In this document: positions 23,808 through 36,932 of the stretch, piece after piece | How the letters are laid out: each line of letters begins with the position of its first letter | Numbering within the stretch: the stretch's first letter is position 1 | NCBI GenBank assembly: GCA_019925105.1 | Contig: JAHGAU010000025.1 | Coordinates: forward strand, 248,001-312,000 | Direction of reading: 5' to 3' | Source of the DNA: Niebla homalea | Taxonomy: Eukaryota > Ascomycota > Lecanoromycetes > Lecanorales > Ramalinaceae | DNA length: 64,000 nt | The notes under the pieces: generated by a model | The model's database searches: none | What the model was told of the DNA's origin: nothing | Seen by the model: only the letters and a program-made list of their open reading frames with translations | Position numbers and translations under genes: made by a program

Positions 23808-26685
23808 ATATTAAGAATATAATAAATAAACGTTATATATAATCTATATAAGTTTAAATATCGAAAACCGTATTAAAACTTTAATTTGGAAATAAATGCT
23901 TCTAAATTATTTATACGGAATTACAATAACTATATTAAATATAATAATTTTTAAATTATTATATTTAATATATATAAAACATAAGCTTTAGGTAAATTTT
24001 TTATATATATTATATATATTTACTAAATACTAATTTAAATAAAGCTTCGGGGATTATTTTTACGATTTCGATGTTATAAAATTATAATAAAAATATTTTT
24101 AATATATATTAGTTTTCTATTTAATATATATTTAATATAATTTCCGGAAAAAGATTTTGAAGTATTTTTTTATCTATTTAATCAATCAATATTAATAAAT
24201 TAAAACAAAGAATGAATTAATTTAGTATATAAATAGTATATATTAAAATTATCCCGAACTCGAAAAATAAATTAATAATAAACGTATATTTTAGATTTTA
24301 ATTAATTTAATAAAAAAATTTAAAATCCCTATTGTATATTAGGATTAGACTCGAAAACTTTTTAATTTTATAAAAAATGGCTATTTCGTAAATAATAAAT
24401 TTATAAACCGGAAAATTAATTTTTTAAATAATATAATAAAATAAGAACGAAATTTATGGAAACTTTTGAAAAAAGTAATATTATAGCCGGAATAAGTATT
24501 AATATTATATAATATAATTATTACGATATCGTAGAAATATCAAAGTAATTTATAAAAATAAATAATTATTATTATTTTTATATATATTTAATATATATTA
24601 AATAAGGATTTCTTTTATAAATAAACGGTGATAACGAATAATTAAGCGGCGGATTTAAAATTTTAAAATTTTATTTAACCTAATAAATATTTATAATATT
24701 CTTTATATTCGGATTTTATATTTTTTTAATTCGGAAATAGGTTCGGAAGCTTTTTTATATATATTAAACGGAAATCGCGTATTAATAATTTTTAATATAT
24801 TTTTACAAATAATATTACGATTAATTTTACGAACGCTTTTATAAATATTTTTATAAATTCTTTTACGGACGTTTTTACAAACCCTTTTATAATTTATCGG
24901 TTTATGAATATTACGTACGTTAAGCGGGAAGTTTAGCTTTTAATAAATACCCTCCGAATATATATTATTATTATTACGTTTATTTAAAATAACGCGAAAT
25001 CTTTATACTAAATATAAATATATTTTACGTTTTAAAATTTAAGATTTTTAATAATTAAAAGAAAAAAAGCTTGAAATAAAATTAAAAAATTAGAAAAATA
25101 ATATTCGAATTTTAAATTATTTATAGATTCTTTATTTTTAAATTCTTTAATACCGTAAATATTAAAAATATTAGGATTATTTTAATTATTTTAATTATTT
25201 TTAATATTTAACTTAAACCTAGGATTTACTGAGGATATACCGGGTATATATTAATCGATTACTGAATAATAATAAGAAATAATCAACGTACCGATATTAA
25301 AATCCCTTTTATCAATACGAAGAAGATCCTTTTTAATATTAGATTTTTATTTATTATTTTTTAACCGATAACCTGGAATATAATAAAAATAATTTTAAAA
25401 TATATTTAAATCCCGATTTTAGTTTATTAAAACCTAATCGGTATATATTTAACGTAATCCGACTTAATATTAAAGGAAAATTAAACTTAAAAAATATTTA
25501 AACTTAAATTAATTAAAATTATAATATTTTTATTAAAATATTAATTTATAAAGAAAATTAAATTATATAATTTGGAAATTATTGAAATAGTATTATATTT
25601 TTTTAAGTTTTCAATAATAAGGATTATTTAAAACCGCTTTGGAAATTAATATTGAAAAACGTAAATATAATAAAGAATTTACGGAAATTTTATATAAAAA
25701 TATAGGAAGCGGGTTTAATAAAAAGTTTTTTTTAAAATAAAATTAATATAAAATATAAATAAAATATATATTAATTTATTTAATTACTTTTTACAATAAT
25801 TAAATTATAAAAAAAAAAAAACTTAAGTCCTTGATATATATTTATAATTTAATATATATTAAATATATTTTTTTTATTTTTCTAACGGAAAAAATTAAAA
25901 TATATACCGAAAATATGTTACAACCGCGGGAAGAATTTCGTCTTTCGCTATTTATTAATAATACGTAATAAAAAACGACGTTATATAAGTGGAATATCTA
26001 AATTGGATATATTATAAATTGTTATTAATTAAGCTTATATTATAAACCGAATATATATTTTTTAAAAACTTTTTTATATAATAAGAAGATTAAAATTCTT
26101 TAATGAATTTAACTTTTATTTAATATACTAGATATATATTTAATTTACGTTTATTCTTAATAACGTATAAAACGGCGGATCGGTATTTTCTTTTTTTTTA
26201 TAAAAAATCTTATACCCGTAATATCCGTTGGTTTAACGTTTACGAAATATAAGTTCCGTATATACGTTTTTTTTAAATCGAATTTGTTATTATTATTATT
26301 TAATATTTTAATTATATTTTCCGATTATAAGTTCAATTTTTTTAAATAAATTTTATATATTATATTTATTTATACGGTTTCCGCCGTTATTATTAATTAT
26401 ATTTAATAAACTAATAGATAATTATCATACCTAATATATACTTAATATATATTAAATGAAAACTTTAATAGAAGTTTATTTTAAGCTTTTATAGATTGTA
26501 TTTAAGTATAACGTTTAAAATTTTCATAATCGTATTAACCTGTTAATTTTTAACTTTATTAATTATAATTAAAAACAATTAATTAGGTTATTAATCATTT
26601 GTAGGCGTAATTTATAAATCGGTAAATAAGCTTACGCTTAATTTGCGTTTATTCTTCTACTAAAACATAAGAGTTGGTATTAGCT
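23808..26685. other. RIP-degraded DNA, no gene recognised
   Basis: AT-rich with stops in all frames. No conserved motif could be read; probably old transposon sequence. Confidence 0.6.
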
Positions 26686-26690
26686 TAACC

Positions 26691-26861
26691 TGTTATGGTT
26701 CCAGTAGCCTTGCTCCCATGCTCGGTCTACTTGCCCCATAAGGACTAGCTCCCGGGGGGTCTTGGCGCACACACCTATTATAAGTGTACCACCTGTATTA
26801 TAGCCACCCTCATAGCTATTATTCCGTCTATAGCTCGACCTTATAGATTAGTTCCCTAATA
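26691..26861 (+). repeat. 5' LTR (171 bp)
   Basis: Carries the GC-rich word CCCGGGGGGTCTTGGCGC, which recurs in LTRs of the 59.8-62.8 kb array. It differs from the right LTR mainly by transitions. Confidence 0.85.
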
Positions 26862-28189
26862 TAATAATAGCTATCCTTCTATATCGCGAGGTTGGTTATA
26901 AGCCTTATATACAGTCGTACTTTACTAAAATAGCACTGTTAGTCGGCTTAATAATAGCCGGAGTATTGCGTCGACCGGGACGGATATTAATAAGTCAAAA
27001 AGTCAGTCCAGCCGTATAGTAATTACGTACTACGAGCTTATAAGACACTAGCAACTACAGGGCCCTTAAAGTGAAGGGTAGAACCTACAAGCCGAAGTAA
27101 CTAGTATTAGATGGATATTAATACTAATAGTAATTAAGTCAGAAGGACTCAAAACAAGGACTTAGAATAAGGATAGTTAAGTCAAAAAAGAACAGTTCAA
27201 AATAACACCGCAGATAAACCTGTTATTAACTAGATTTTTAAAAGCCGTACGACGAGCGCACGTACTTAGTTAATTACCCTGCCCGTAATATAGGGTTCTT
27301 AATACTTCGATACTTAAGCAAGCCTGTTAGTTAAAAGCCGTACGTCGAGCGTACGCAATAAGTTTACTTAATGGTATCTTAATATCTTTATTTTTTTAGT
27401 TAATCGGATAAATTGATCTCCGCCGTCTTCGCAAATCCTTTAACGGACACATTATTAGTACGTTATGAGCCTATAAGACGTCGATAACTACGGGGCTTTC
27501 GGAGTAAGGGTAGGACCTACAGGCCGGAATGGCTAGTATTGGACGGACGTTAACTAATAGTAATACCGATAAGGGTAATACCACGGGCGGAATAAAAAAT
27601 GGAGAAAGATCTATATCTTATTAAATACGACGACGGTATTAAGGGCATCTCGTTAATCGTATTAGTTTTATCGATTTATTTATTAAAATCTACGATATCG
27701 CAATTTCTTCGTTCGATTTAGTTAAGCCGTACCCACGGTACGCAAATGAGCCTACTATAAGGGCATTCAATTCTTTAGTCGATTACTACGGTCACTTAAT
27801 ACCCCTTTTACCGGTCCTTTTAAAAATAAAAGTCTTACTACGGGTAGAGGATTCAAGAGCGGGGAGTATCTATAAAGTAATAGCCGCTTAACGGTCGACT
27901 TTACATTAAACTTCTTTAGGCCGGAATATACGACTATAACTATTCCTCGGAAAATACGGCAATCGACTCGAAATCGATTTTTTCCAATCCGTTTACCCGG
28001 TATAGACTTCGATTTTTCTCGATTTTTTTGTTAATACCCGGGTTGCTCAGGGACTGGATCTTAACCACCACGCTTGCTTAAGGTATCAGTTATATACCCG
28101 GTGGTTCCTTGTGATGATTGCTAGCGACGAAAAGGGTGGATTTAATATAATTGGCTCACAGGAGCTTACCGTCGTGGAGGGGGGGATCG

Positions 28190-28360
28190 TGTTATAGTTC
28201 CAGTAGCCTTGCTCTTATACTCGGTTTACTTGCCTTATAAAGACTAGCTCCCGGGGGGTCTTGGCGCACACACCTATTATGAGTGCACCACCTGTACTAT
28301 AGCCACCCTTATAGCTATTATTCCGTCCATAGCTCGACCTTATGGATCAGTTCCCTGACA
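28190..28360 (+). repeat. 3' LTR (171 bp)
   Basis: Same length as the 5' LTR and bounded by the TAACC duplication on its right. Confidence 0.85.
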
Positions 28361-28365
28361 TAACC

Positions 28366-29740
28366 TTTATATACGACATATTTAATATATATTCCGATAA
28401 AAGTCTTTACCCCAACGTACGGTAAATTTCGGGTTTTTACGGCTACTTTTAATAAGTTTCGGTATAAATTTTTTATATATTCGGTATATATTATAATCTC
28501 GTATTTAATAATAAAGCGATTTATATATTTATTTATAAAACCGACTTTAATAAAAAATAAATTATAAATAATAAATTATTAATAATATTTATACCCTAAC
28601 TTTTTTCAAAATCTCATTCTTCGTTATTTATTAAATATAACGTAAAATTTTATAATATTATTAAATATTAACTTTATATATATTAAATAATTTAAATATA
28701 TTATTTTTTAATAATAATCCGCTTTTTATTCGTAATATTAATATAATCCGGATTTTAAATTATGTAAATTTAATATATATTTATTATAAAAAAGAATTAT
28801 TTTTATTTATATTAAAGTATATACTCCTCGTATATTATTAAAATAATTTAAAATTAGCTAAAAAATTATATATTAAATATATATACCTACCGAAAGCCCG
28901 TTTTTAAAATACGTTTTATATAATTAATTATTATTTACGCTAATTTTATAATTATATAAAATTTAATATAAATTATATATTTTTAGTCGGATAATAATAT
29001 TAATAAATTATATTTCGATAAAATCGAATAAAAATTCGGGGTATTTATATATAATAAATATAAATATAGTATTAATATCTAAGGAATATTATATTATTAT
29101 TTATCGCCGGCCTAACCGTAAAAAGCGTTATATATATTTAATATATAAATAATATATAACGATTAAATAATATATATTATATTATATTTCGAATAACGTT
29201 TTAAATAATTAAAAATTAATAATAAATATATATTTATTATATTTAATATTTTATATTATTATTCGGCTTTTAACTTATATTCGGGTTAAAAATTAGTCCT
29301 AAATTTTTAATATATATAATATTTATTTTAAATATTTATCGTACTATAATAATAAACCCTATTTATAAGGTTTATTACGTTAAAAACTTTTTTATTAATA
29401 AAATTTTTAATTAAAAATATATTAAATTAATAAAGTTTTAATAACGAAAAAAAAAATTTAAAATTAAAATTAAATTAAAATAAAATATTTATTAAGTTTT
29501 ATTAAACGTAATCCAGATTTATAAACGTAATATAAGTATAATATAGGATTTATACGGTTTTAATATATACCGAAGCTAAATAAGCTAATATTAATTAATC
29601 GAAATAAAATTGATATTTAATTATAAATTCGGTTAGATTAAACCGTTATTTCGGCTTTAATAAATGTCCGGACGGGGCGGAAAAACTTTTATTTACGCCG
29701 AATTTATATCCGGGCTTAGGTTTAACTTAGCCGAAATTTT
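28366..29740. other. RIP-degraded DNA up to the gene-island boundary
   Basis: AT-rich with no gene recognised. At about 29,735-29,760 the composition switches abruptly to balanced sequence rich in CA/TG. Confidence 0.65.
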
Positions 29741-29747
29741 TTTTGAC

Positions 29748-30605
29748 TTATGCCGAGCTGTAAACCCACGAGTCACCTAGCCCGTCGTCCCTCTCGTTGT
29801 CCCTCGTACGACGTCTCGCCTGTATATGTCTCTGCGCCTGGTGCTTTGGAATCCAACAAAAGTCCTGGTTACTTTGTGCGATGTTGCGGCAGCGGCGTCG
29901 GGTTGGCCCAGCAATGATGGCGGCACACAAGCGTTTGAAGCGTTTATAGTGATATGTTCTTCCGTCTTGCTCTTTTTCTTCATCTTCATCTTCATCTTCA
30001 ACTTCATCTTCATCTTCATCTTCAACTTCATCTTCATCTTCATCTCCTTCTCCTTCTCCTTCTCCTTCTCCTTCTCCTTCTCCTTCTCCTTCTCCTTCTC
30101 CTTCTCCTTCTCCTTCTTCTCCCTCCGCGTCTTCCTCACCTCCTTCCAAATCGTCAATATCATCATCCTCACTTATCTGTTCTTGCCCATTATTCTCGCC
30201 ATCCTCGTCGCTCTCGACGCTCAAGGCAGAGGACGTCATCAAAGAAGAAGCATCGTCACCCTCTTCTTCTTCTTCTTCTTCCTCCTCCCCGTCCTCCTCG
30301 TCCTCCTCGTCCTCCTCACTAGAATCCGAGGCGCGCGATGGAATCGACATGTGTCTCTGTATCCGGGGCGCTGCATCATGAGTCTCTTTCGAAGTGAAAC
30401 GCATGGCGCCCGCGGTTCCTGCGCCCATAATAAAATAACGGAATGCTTGGGAGAGATATGATAATTGGGGCGCCGAGATCCGTGAGAGAAGCAAAGATTG
30501 CTTTTGAGTGGGATTTGGTTTTTGTTTTTTTTTTCAATCCGAATCTTTCAAGAGGAGTCGATTAAATATACGAGAGAGAAACCAACCTGGTTCCATCTTC
30601 GGCAT
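29748..30605 (-). CDS. Acidic low-complexity protein with C-terminal Cys/His motif
   Basis: Proposed structure: exon 1 30587-30605 (MPKMEP), intron 30419-30586 (GT...GCGCAG), exon 2 29748-30418, about 229 residues. This joins MPKMEP in phase with GTAGAMRFTSKETHD. The single-exon alternative starts at the ATG at 30428. The middle is almost all Glu/Asp with an (EG)n run coded by a CT-rich hexanucleotide repeat (about 30043-30118). The C-terminus has Cys in LC, RC and FC followed by KH (C-x11-C-x10-C-x4-H), resembling small fungal Cys/His zinc-binding motifs. It is probably nuclear. Function unknown. The first gene inside the island, it stops about 10 bp from RIP-type DNA. Confidence 0.6.
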
Positions 30606-31031
30606 GGTCTGGAAAAAGAGGATTAGTTCTCCCCATTGGCGGTCTACTTGCCCTGCGTAGGCGCCTGGGTCGCGGCAGCTTCAATTATGCAAAGCGCCGC
30701 TGCCGTTCGTTCTAGGCCGAGGGCGGGCAGAAGGCGGCTTATAACTACTACAATGGTATTGGATAGCGCTCCCAAGGCGCTGCTCCCGAGGCGCTCAATC
30801 ATCATCGCGAGACTGTGCAGATGGACAGGTCAAAATCACTTACTGGTTGTTGTGAAGTGATGCGTCTGGGAATTGCAAGAATGTCATCACAGCTCCAAAC
30901 AAAGCTCTGGAAATCTATTTGATTTGACAATGTACGATTTAATTACCTATTACCTGGCTATACACATCTCAGGGATACTGACACCCCCAAACTTCCTGCA
31001 AGATTTGTAAATCTGGTCCTCTCCATGCATC
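30606..31031. other. Intergenic sequence
   Basis: Balanced composition, no supported gene. The 74-codon plus frame at 30636-30860 lacks protein-like features. Confidence 0.5.
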
Positions 31032-32705
31032 TTACATGTACCCCAGCATCAAATCAATAATCCAACTCCGCCCTTCCCGTTTGCTGTCCGCCTTCCACCA
31101 GTCCTCCGGCCAATAGAATCTCACTTGCTGCTCGAAATCTTGGGTGGCCTCTTCCGTCGCTTGCAAGCTGTCGAGTTCGGCCCACAGAAGCAGGAGATGG
31201 TCCTTGAGCGTCTCCGACAATCGGTCGATCCGGGCTTGGAGCTGCTCTTCGGATGTCCCGCTTTTGGTGCGAACCATCCGCTCCAAAGCAGGAGGAGTCA
31301 TATTCGAGAGTTTCTCGAAAGAGTTCTCGATCACCGGGACGACGCGTATCACTTGGGTGTTGTATGGATCGGTACAGGTAGTCCGTGTGGTCACGAGTAT
31401 TGCCTTGGCAGCGAGGACGAGCCCTCGTAGACAATCACCCGGAAGCTGGGTGTTGGCAAGCTTGATGTCCCGGCGATAGCTGCTGTTGTAGCCAAGGCTT
31501 CTGGAAGGGAGGAAAGGAGCGCATGCGGCGTCGAGGAAACGAGGATCAAACCGCCGATATTGGCAAGGCGGGACTCCACCTCCCGGCTGATAGTATCGAC
31601 CTGCTGTTCCAACTTGGGTATCTGATATACAATGCGCTTCATGTCATCTTCCAAAGCTGAGATCGCTGGTTCGACGCTTTGCTTAATGTAAGCAGTGATA
31701 CGGTTCTTAAGATGTGTCAGCCTCCAGGCTGTGTCATGCAGGCCTTGCCAAGACGGCCTCTCAACACTTGTACATTTAGTCACCTGGCCGTACATCTCAG
31801 TACACCCACCCATATCATGCAGGATTCCCATATTTTTCCTTTATAGATTATCGATAGATCTCATACATTTGCATATGCATCCAGTCCACCACTTCTGTTG
31901 TCCACTGTCTGACAAGATGAAACAACTTGTTAAGAGCATCCCGAGCGTTTTGACCGTTGCCATAGAGGGTGAATTTATGAGCAAAGCTCTCCAGCTGGGT
32001 GTTCATACTTCGGAACCCTTTTAGTTGGAGATCCAGACGAAGGAGCTCGGATTCCAACTTCGCGACATCCTGCAGAAGCATACGGCCCGAGACTTTGGGC
32101 GCAAGAGCCGTGAATGCCACGAACGCCCCGGCGTTTGCCTCTTGGAAGTCTATTTCCTACGTCTGAATACCGCACGGCAAAGGCTCGAGATGCCCGTCTG
32201 AGGGGGGAATTTCCAATATAGAACAATCATCGTCCCCATTTCCTCCTTTCCTCGTCTCGTTGATGAGCACGGCGGAACCGATCGTCGGATAATAGCCCCA
32301 AGAAACCATCTCACCAATCTCGTCTCGTAATAGACCAACTTGGATCCGAGCTTGGAGGACAGGATAGGGGAGTTGTTTTGATTTCCCGATAAAGCCGAAA
32401 GGTTCTCCACTGGATCCTTTCAAGTGCTGTGGGGAACGCCACCTGGTAAAAAGGAATAACCTTACTAAAGCCAGCAATAAAATCATCGGTAGCAACGGCC
32501 GATGGTACAGTTCGAATGCTTTGATCTTCACGGCGGTAATGTATTACGAGATTGAGTACATGGTCCCCATCACCTCTGCCCTAGCCTTCTCGAATTCGAT
32601 TGCCTTTTTGAATGCCCGTCTTTCCGGAGAAAGGCAGGTGACAGGAGGTGCGGTGTTGCCGTTAACGGCAGCGGACGCAGATGCCTCAGCACGCGATTGC
32701 GCCAT
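31032..32705 (-). pseudogene. Multi-exon membrane-anchored coiled-coil-like gene with two in-frame stops
   Basis: One minus-strand frame runs from ATG 32705 (MAQSRAEASASAAVNG) to about 31867, broken by TAA (32544-32546) and TAG (32157-32159). Coding character continues on both sides of each stop (VMGTMYSIS / YITAVKIKAFELYHR; PLPCGIQT / EIDFQEANAGAFVAF). Both stops fit CAA-to-TAA and CAG-to-TAG changes. Features are a hydrophobic segment (LLPMILLLALVRLFLF) and helical charged stretches (DVAKLESELLRLDLQLKG). A likely intron at 31767-31866 (GTATGAG...ACTAAAT..ACAAG) joins MHMQ to VERPSWQGLHDTAWRL. The last part ends at 31032 (SWIIDLMLGYM); the join near 31390-31550 could not be resolved. Family not recognised. 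Unannotated introns over the stops are the alternative. Confidence 0.6.
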
Positions 32706-34105
32706 CAGGGGAAGAGCGAGGTGAGAAGTCGGAAAGCCGGAAACAGGCGCGAAGGACCGTGACTGGGAGCTGGCGGTCGTGGAGGAATGTCGTCTGGTCT
32801 GGAGAGGAGATTGGAGGAGAAGAAGCGAAAGGGATGTCGGAAGATAATATATACACCGCGACAGAAGTGAGGCAGATCTCCCTTCAAAGACAAAGAGTAT
32901 CAATACGAGATTCTGTGTCGTGGGGAGACAACTCACAAATACAGTTCAAGACAGAGGACAAGGGGTTCCCGAATAGGAGGTTATCGAAAAACTGAGACCC
33001 CCAACAAAAAGAAATTCGATAGCCCCGCGAGCTGGTTCCGGGTTGCGGTGACTAGCCGCAAGTTGAGAAGATTATCTCCCTGCAGTTGCATTTCTGCCCT
33101 TCGCTTCCAATACCTGACAAATGGAGAGAGTCCGCTTGGACTGCCAATACGTCTGCCTTAACCCCGATATCCCATAAGAGAGCCATACTGGTATGTATTC
33201 TTGCGAAACAAGACTTTTGAAATACGACAGGGCATTGTCCTCCTGTTTTCCCTGCAGATGTTTCTCGCTGAGACAGTTTTCACCCGGGCAGGCTGAAGTT
33301 TTAGAGCGACAAACACGAACCACAATCGGGCCCCCTTTGGCTCCCCAAGTCTGAAATCAAACTCCCTGCGGCCGAATGCGGGCGCCCGGGGACATGGACA
33401 AGACGAAGACAGCTGGTGAGATGCTTCCCGCTCGATGTGAAGTGCGCTCCGGATACTCGACGGCTTACGAGAATGTTGTCCGGCACCGTGGTCGATCTCA
33501 TTTTCACGTTGATTAGTATCTTCAGGTACCGCCTCGAATATTGTATCAGCCGGATGTAACGGAACTCTTGAGCTGCCTAGATGGAGGAGTGCTGATTCAG
33601 GATAGCAAGAGCCTGTGATACAGCTTTTGGCCCTGTGCGTATTCAAGAGCAATTTCAGGTAGCAATGACGTGCTGTTGTTCATTGTCTTCGAAACGGAGG
33701 GCACCTCAATGGGATTGGACCACTCTCATGAGCGCCCCCCAGATCATAATTCGAGGCAGATCAGCTACCTTGGTGTGTAATGGGCCCTAGAATAGGGACC
33801 CAGAAGTCGAACGGCCAAAGTGTTTCGAGTTGTGGGCCAGGCTTCTTCCACCCCTGGATATATTGTCGCCTCAGCGTATCGCCGGACGCTGTTTGCATAG
33901 AACAGGTGACACCGGAGGACACATGACAACCCATAGGGGTCCCAGAGAGTAAGGGGAGCTTGCCTCTTCTCTCAAGAGCGTCAGCTTGACGTAGCCAATC
34001 GGGTTGGCCCAATGTCATCTTCTTTGACACACCATTATCACTCATAAACCAGTGCTTTAATACTTTAGGCTGTTCATATGGGAGCGGCCCTTTGATTGCT
34101 GTATC
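32706..34105. other. No convincing gene; short minus-strand frames
   Basis: Minus frames at 33158-33652 and 33761-34045 have balanced composition but no protein-like pattern, intron consensus or homology I recognise. They could be remnants of a decayed gene. Confidence 0.4.
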
Positions 34106-34610
34106 CTATTTTGCCCTAGGCTTTTGATCACGCTCGGAGTCATGCGTTGGAGGTTCGTAAAGCAGCTTTTTCTCAGGCATAGCCTGTGTAGCTCCTCGAC
34201 GATTCTTTGATTCAGATGCTCCACGAGTGCCTTCCGGCTTCGAAGCGGGTTTACGCTGCTTCCCTAACCCCCGATATAGGATGGCGCAGTCGGCCCCAAT
34301 CATTATTCGCGATGCTCTTTTTGCCTTTTTGGGCGGCCTCTTTTCCTTTTCGAGGCTTCTCCTTCTTCTCACGCTCTTTTACCGCGGTGATAGGGGGCTC
34401 ATCTTCAAACGCCAGAGCCTTTTTGCCTTTCGAGCGACCACAAAGCAGCCTGTCAACTGGTGTAACAGGCGCATTGTTACGGGGAGGAGGCGCTCTGGGC
34501 CTGCTTCGGCGTTGAGGGTGGAGGGGATGGGCGAGCAGCCTTCTTGGAAGCTCGTTCAGCAGTCACAGTTACGACAGTGTCCGATTTTCCTGGTCAGGCT
34601 GGATGAGCAG
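34106..34610 (-). pseudogene. K/R/P-rich basic protein relic, frame-broken
   Basis: Coding-like sequence alternates between frames on the minus strand. From about 34600 it reads TVTVTAERASKKAARPSPPP. After a shift it reads APPPRNNAPVTPVDRLLCG and KEREKKEKPRKGKEAAQKGK, then the open frame 34106-34372. Basic low-complexity tails like this are common in nuclear or nucleic-acid binding proteins, but no domain is visible. Decay by small indels is the simplest reading. Confidence 0.3.
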
Positions 34611-34703
34611 TGATGCGGACCACTGAATTGAATACAAAGTGAGCTTTGATGTTTTGTATGTGAAATTGATTACCCGGCTGGACAAAATGCTCTCTCGGCT
34701 CTC

Positions 34704-35642
34704 TCAGTAGGCTGGGGCTGCCATGTACACAACCAATAGTACCAAGTACAAGCCAAGGCTGGTGTTCGACGACGAAGGCAGGAACCGGGCTGAGTGTCCA
34801 GGCCGATCAGTCCTCCTCTGAACGGATATTACAGAATACGACAATTTCTCAACACCACGAATGTCAGAGGCCATTTTGAGGCTTAGATCTTGGCCATGGC
34901 TTGATACCCAGATGCGTTCACGAAACACGGCATCGAGTGCGCCGTCCCCATTGAATCTCTCATACAAGGTATGATGCAGGACAACCTCGAATTCCGCCAA
35001 TGGACGAAAGGATATTGGGACAAAGATCATCCCCGCGGTGATCACGATGCTTTAGCACAAAGGATGGGCGACAGCACCTCCATCATCAGCCCCAGCAGCC
35101 CGGACTTCTACCTGTAGCGCTGGATCAGGAGCGCGGAGAGGCACAACCCCAGATTCGACAACAGCAAGGCTTGAAGGCAGGATCGACTGTCTTGATCGGT
35201 CTGGTGTCCTTTTGCAACACCAACTCTCACACTTGGCCGTTCTCTCTTGCACCGCCGAAACCAACTCAATATCCACCCTGTTACAGTTGCCAATGCGCCA
35301 TACGCTTTTACCTCCTGAGAGTGAAGGGATGGGTGATTTGTGCTCGGAGGTATTTGCGACAAAGGAACAGCCAGTCTGAGCCGTTTGAGATGCAGGTGAT
35401 GCCTGCGTACCAGGCGCTTGCGGAGCAGTGATTGCGACATTCTGGATTTTTTCCGACCTTGTCGAAGGGCATTTGAGTGTGGATCCTTTGAGGACTGTAC
35501 CAGAATCGGCACTCGGAAGCTGAGGGACCCGCAAGATGCTCTCTTGATGGGTGAGATCTGGGTGGTGTTGCACTTGTTTTGCTTTGCCATGTGTATACAA
35601 GATAGGATGCGATAGCGCATGCATATCGCTGCCGGGCTGCAT
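34704..35642 (-). CDS. Hypothetical protein, exons uncertain
   Basis: The frame 35052-35642 (ITAPQAPGTQASPASQTAQ, ending DDGGAVAHPLC) is followed after its stop, in the same frame, by 34704-35045 (IFVPISFRPLAEFEVVLHHT, then FNGDGALDAVFRERIWV). The two parts could be one gene with an intron or a nonsense codon near 35046-35051. The second half looks globular, the first disordered and S/T/P/Q-rich. No known domain. Other frames overlap it, so strand choice is tentative. Confidence 0.35.
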
Positions 35643-35942
35643 GATCGCTAGGCTGCAGAATTGCCGGCCCGCTACTGTAAAGAATCTTCACGACCTCGTC
35701 GCTGCGTTGCATTGTCGCTGTGCGGCAGTGTCGCTACGCTGCTCAATCGCCATGATATTCATGATAATAGACAGTGTGCGTCTCAGGCCGGATGCGCCGA
35801 CGTGCAGATTGAGTCTAGACTCAGTAGATGATCTCAGATCAACTAATAGCCGGCCCCTTTTCGCTGAGAAGGATAGATATTACCTTTTTCCTCACACCTG
35901 CGAAAAGGTCCTCCACTGTTCACCTTTTTCGTCCGCTCATAC

Positions 35943-36668
35943 ATGGAAGCCATCAACAGCCAGATGACCCCTCCCAAATCCAAACGCCCAAGGAAATCTG
36001 CAGCGTGGCCTCTGAAATCCTGCAACTCTGACACCGTCTTTACCTTCTTTGGTTGGAAGGATGATGAAGTCCACCGACAGCGGTACAAATCCCTCCTCGA
36101 CGCCGGGCAGCAGCTCTGGCAAGCAACCCTCGACCCACTGGTTGACGTCAACCAGGATGAGGTCGAGCGGGACATCGTCTGTCAGCTGATGAGCCATCTC
36201 CAACCGCTCATGTCCTGGCAAGTCGGCATCACCCGCAGCGATGATTGGAAACCGCTGTGCAAACACGTGGCATATTGGTCCCGACGGCGGTACCTGGGCT
36301 CCAAAGCTTGGAGGACTTTGCGGTCAAGCCAGCGGCGCGTCTCTTTACGGCTTCTGCCAACCCGGATAGTCAATCGGCCCAGGCGCGGCGAAAGGACACG
36401 ATCGAAAACCGACGCAACGGCACGCAACGCTCCAGCTTCGCCCAAGGGGCCTGCTGCTGAAGAAAAGCAACCTCAAATTAGGCTCAGACGCTCTCACTCT
36501 CCTTCACCTTGGGTCGCCGATCCTGTTACGCACATCGGCCGGCCGCAAGTTCCAGCCGTTACCGCGAATGCATGGGTTGGGCTGTGGTCGTGTGTCTGCT
36601 CTCGTCGGCAGGCAATGGATAAATGCGCTTGGGTCCACCTGGCGGCCTGTATGGAAGCCGATCGTTGA
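35943..36668 (+). CDS. Hypothetical protein, 241 aa
   Basis: ATG at 35943 opens 241 codons. The first ~120 residues look globular (VFTFFGWKDDEVHRQRYKSL, QQLWQATLDPLVDVNQDEV, DIVCQLMSHLQPLMSWQV). The rest is basic and low-complexity. From about 36300 another plus frame (LEDFAVKPAARLFTASANP, to 36460) also looks coding, so a frameshift or unrecognised intron near 36270-36310 is possible. The family is not recognised. It is convergent with the Zn2Cys6 gene, whose stop is at 36933. Confidence 0.45.
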   Translation: MEAINSQMTPPKSKRPRKSAAWPLKSCNSDTVFTFFGWKDDEVHRQRYKSLLDAGQQLWQATLDPLVDVNQDEVERDIVCQLMSHLQPLMSWQVGITRSDDWKPLCKHVAYWSRRRYLGSKAWRTLRSSQRRVSLRLLPTRIVNRPRRGERTRSKTDATARNAPASPKGPAAEEKQPQIRLRRSHSPSPWVADPVTHIGRPQVPAVTANAWVGLWSCVCSRRQAMDKCAWVHLAACMEADR

Positions 36669-36932
36669 AAAAAAAAACCACCATGAGTTCTGCCTTGTTG
36701 GTGCAACTGGAGCATCCCGACCAGGACTCAACCGAACATATATGATTCTTGCCGCGATCAAATCATCCTCTTCCCGATACCGCCGATTCCAACACCCATT
36801 ACTGTCCCAAATCCCCAGATCGGCAATGCTAAGGGGGAGAGGGTAACAGCTTGATGCTTGACGGTGGAATGGTTCTTTCCCAGAGCAGTCTATCATCATG
36901 TCTGGCACCCCTTGTGCCGAGGCAAGCTCTTT

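Larger units (their letters stand above)
26691..28360 (+). mobile_element. Small non-autonomous LTR element (TRIM-like), 1,670 bp
   Basis: Two 171-bp LTRs (26691-26861, 28190-28360) start TGTTATGG or TGTTATAG; the right copy ends CTGACA. Identical 5-bp flanks TAACC lie at 26686-26690 and 28361-28365. A G-rich purine tract (GGAGGGGGGGATCG) precedes the right LTR, giving plus orientation. The sequence after the left LTR (TAATAATAGC) may be an altered primer site. The 1,328-bp interior has no open frame or pol motif, so it must have moved with proteins from another element. Confidence 0.88.

Noticed and set aside
29826..30461. Plus-strand frames of 211 and 122 codons opposite the acidic gene
   Set aside because: They code poly-F/S/L or poly-L/H from the complement of the GAG/GAA repeats; the minus strand has the start, the Cys motif and an in-phase intron.
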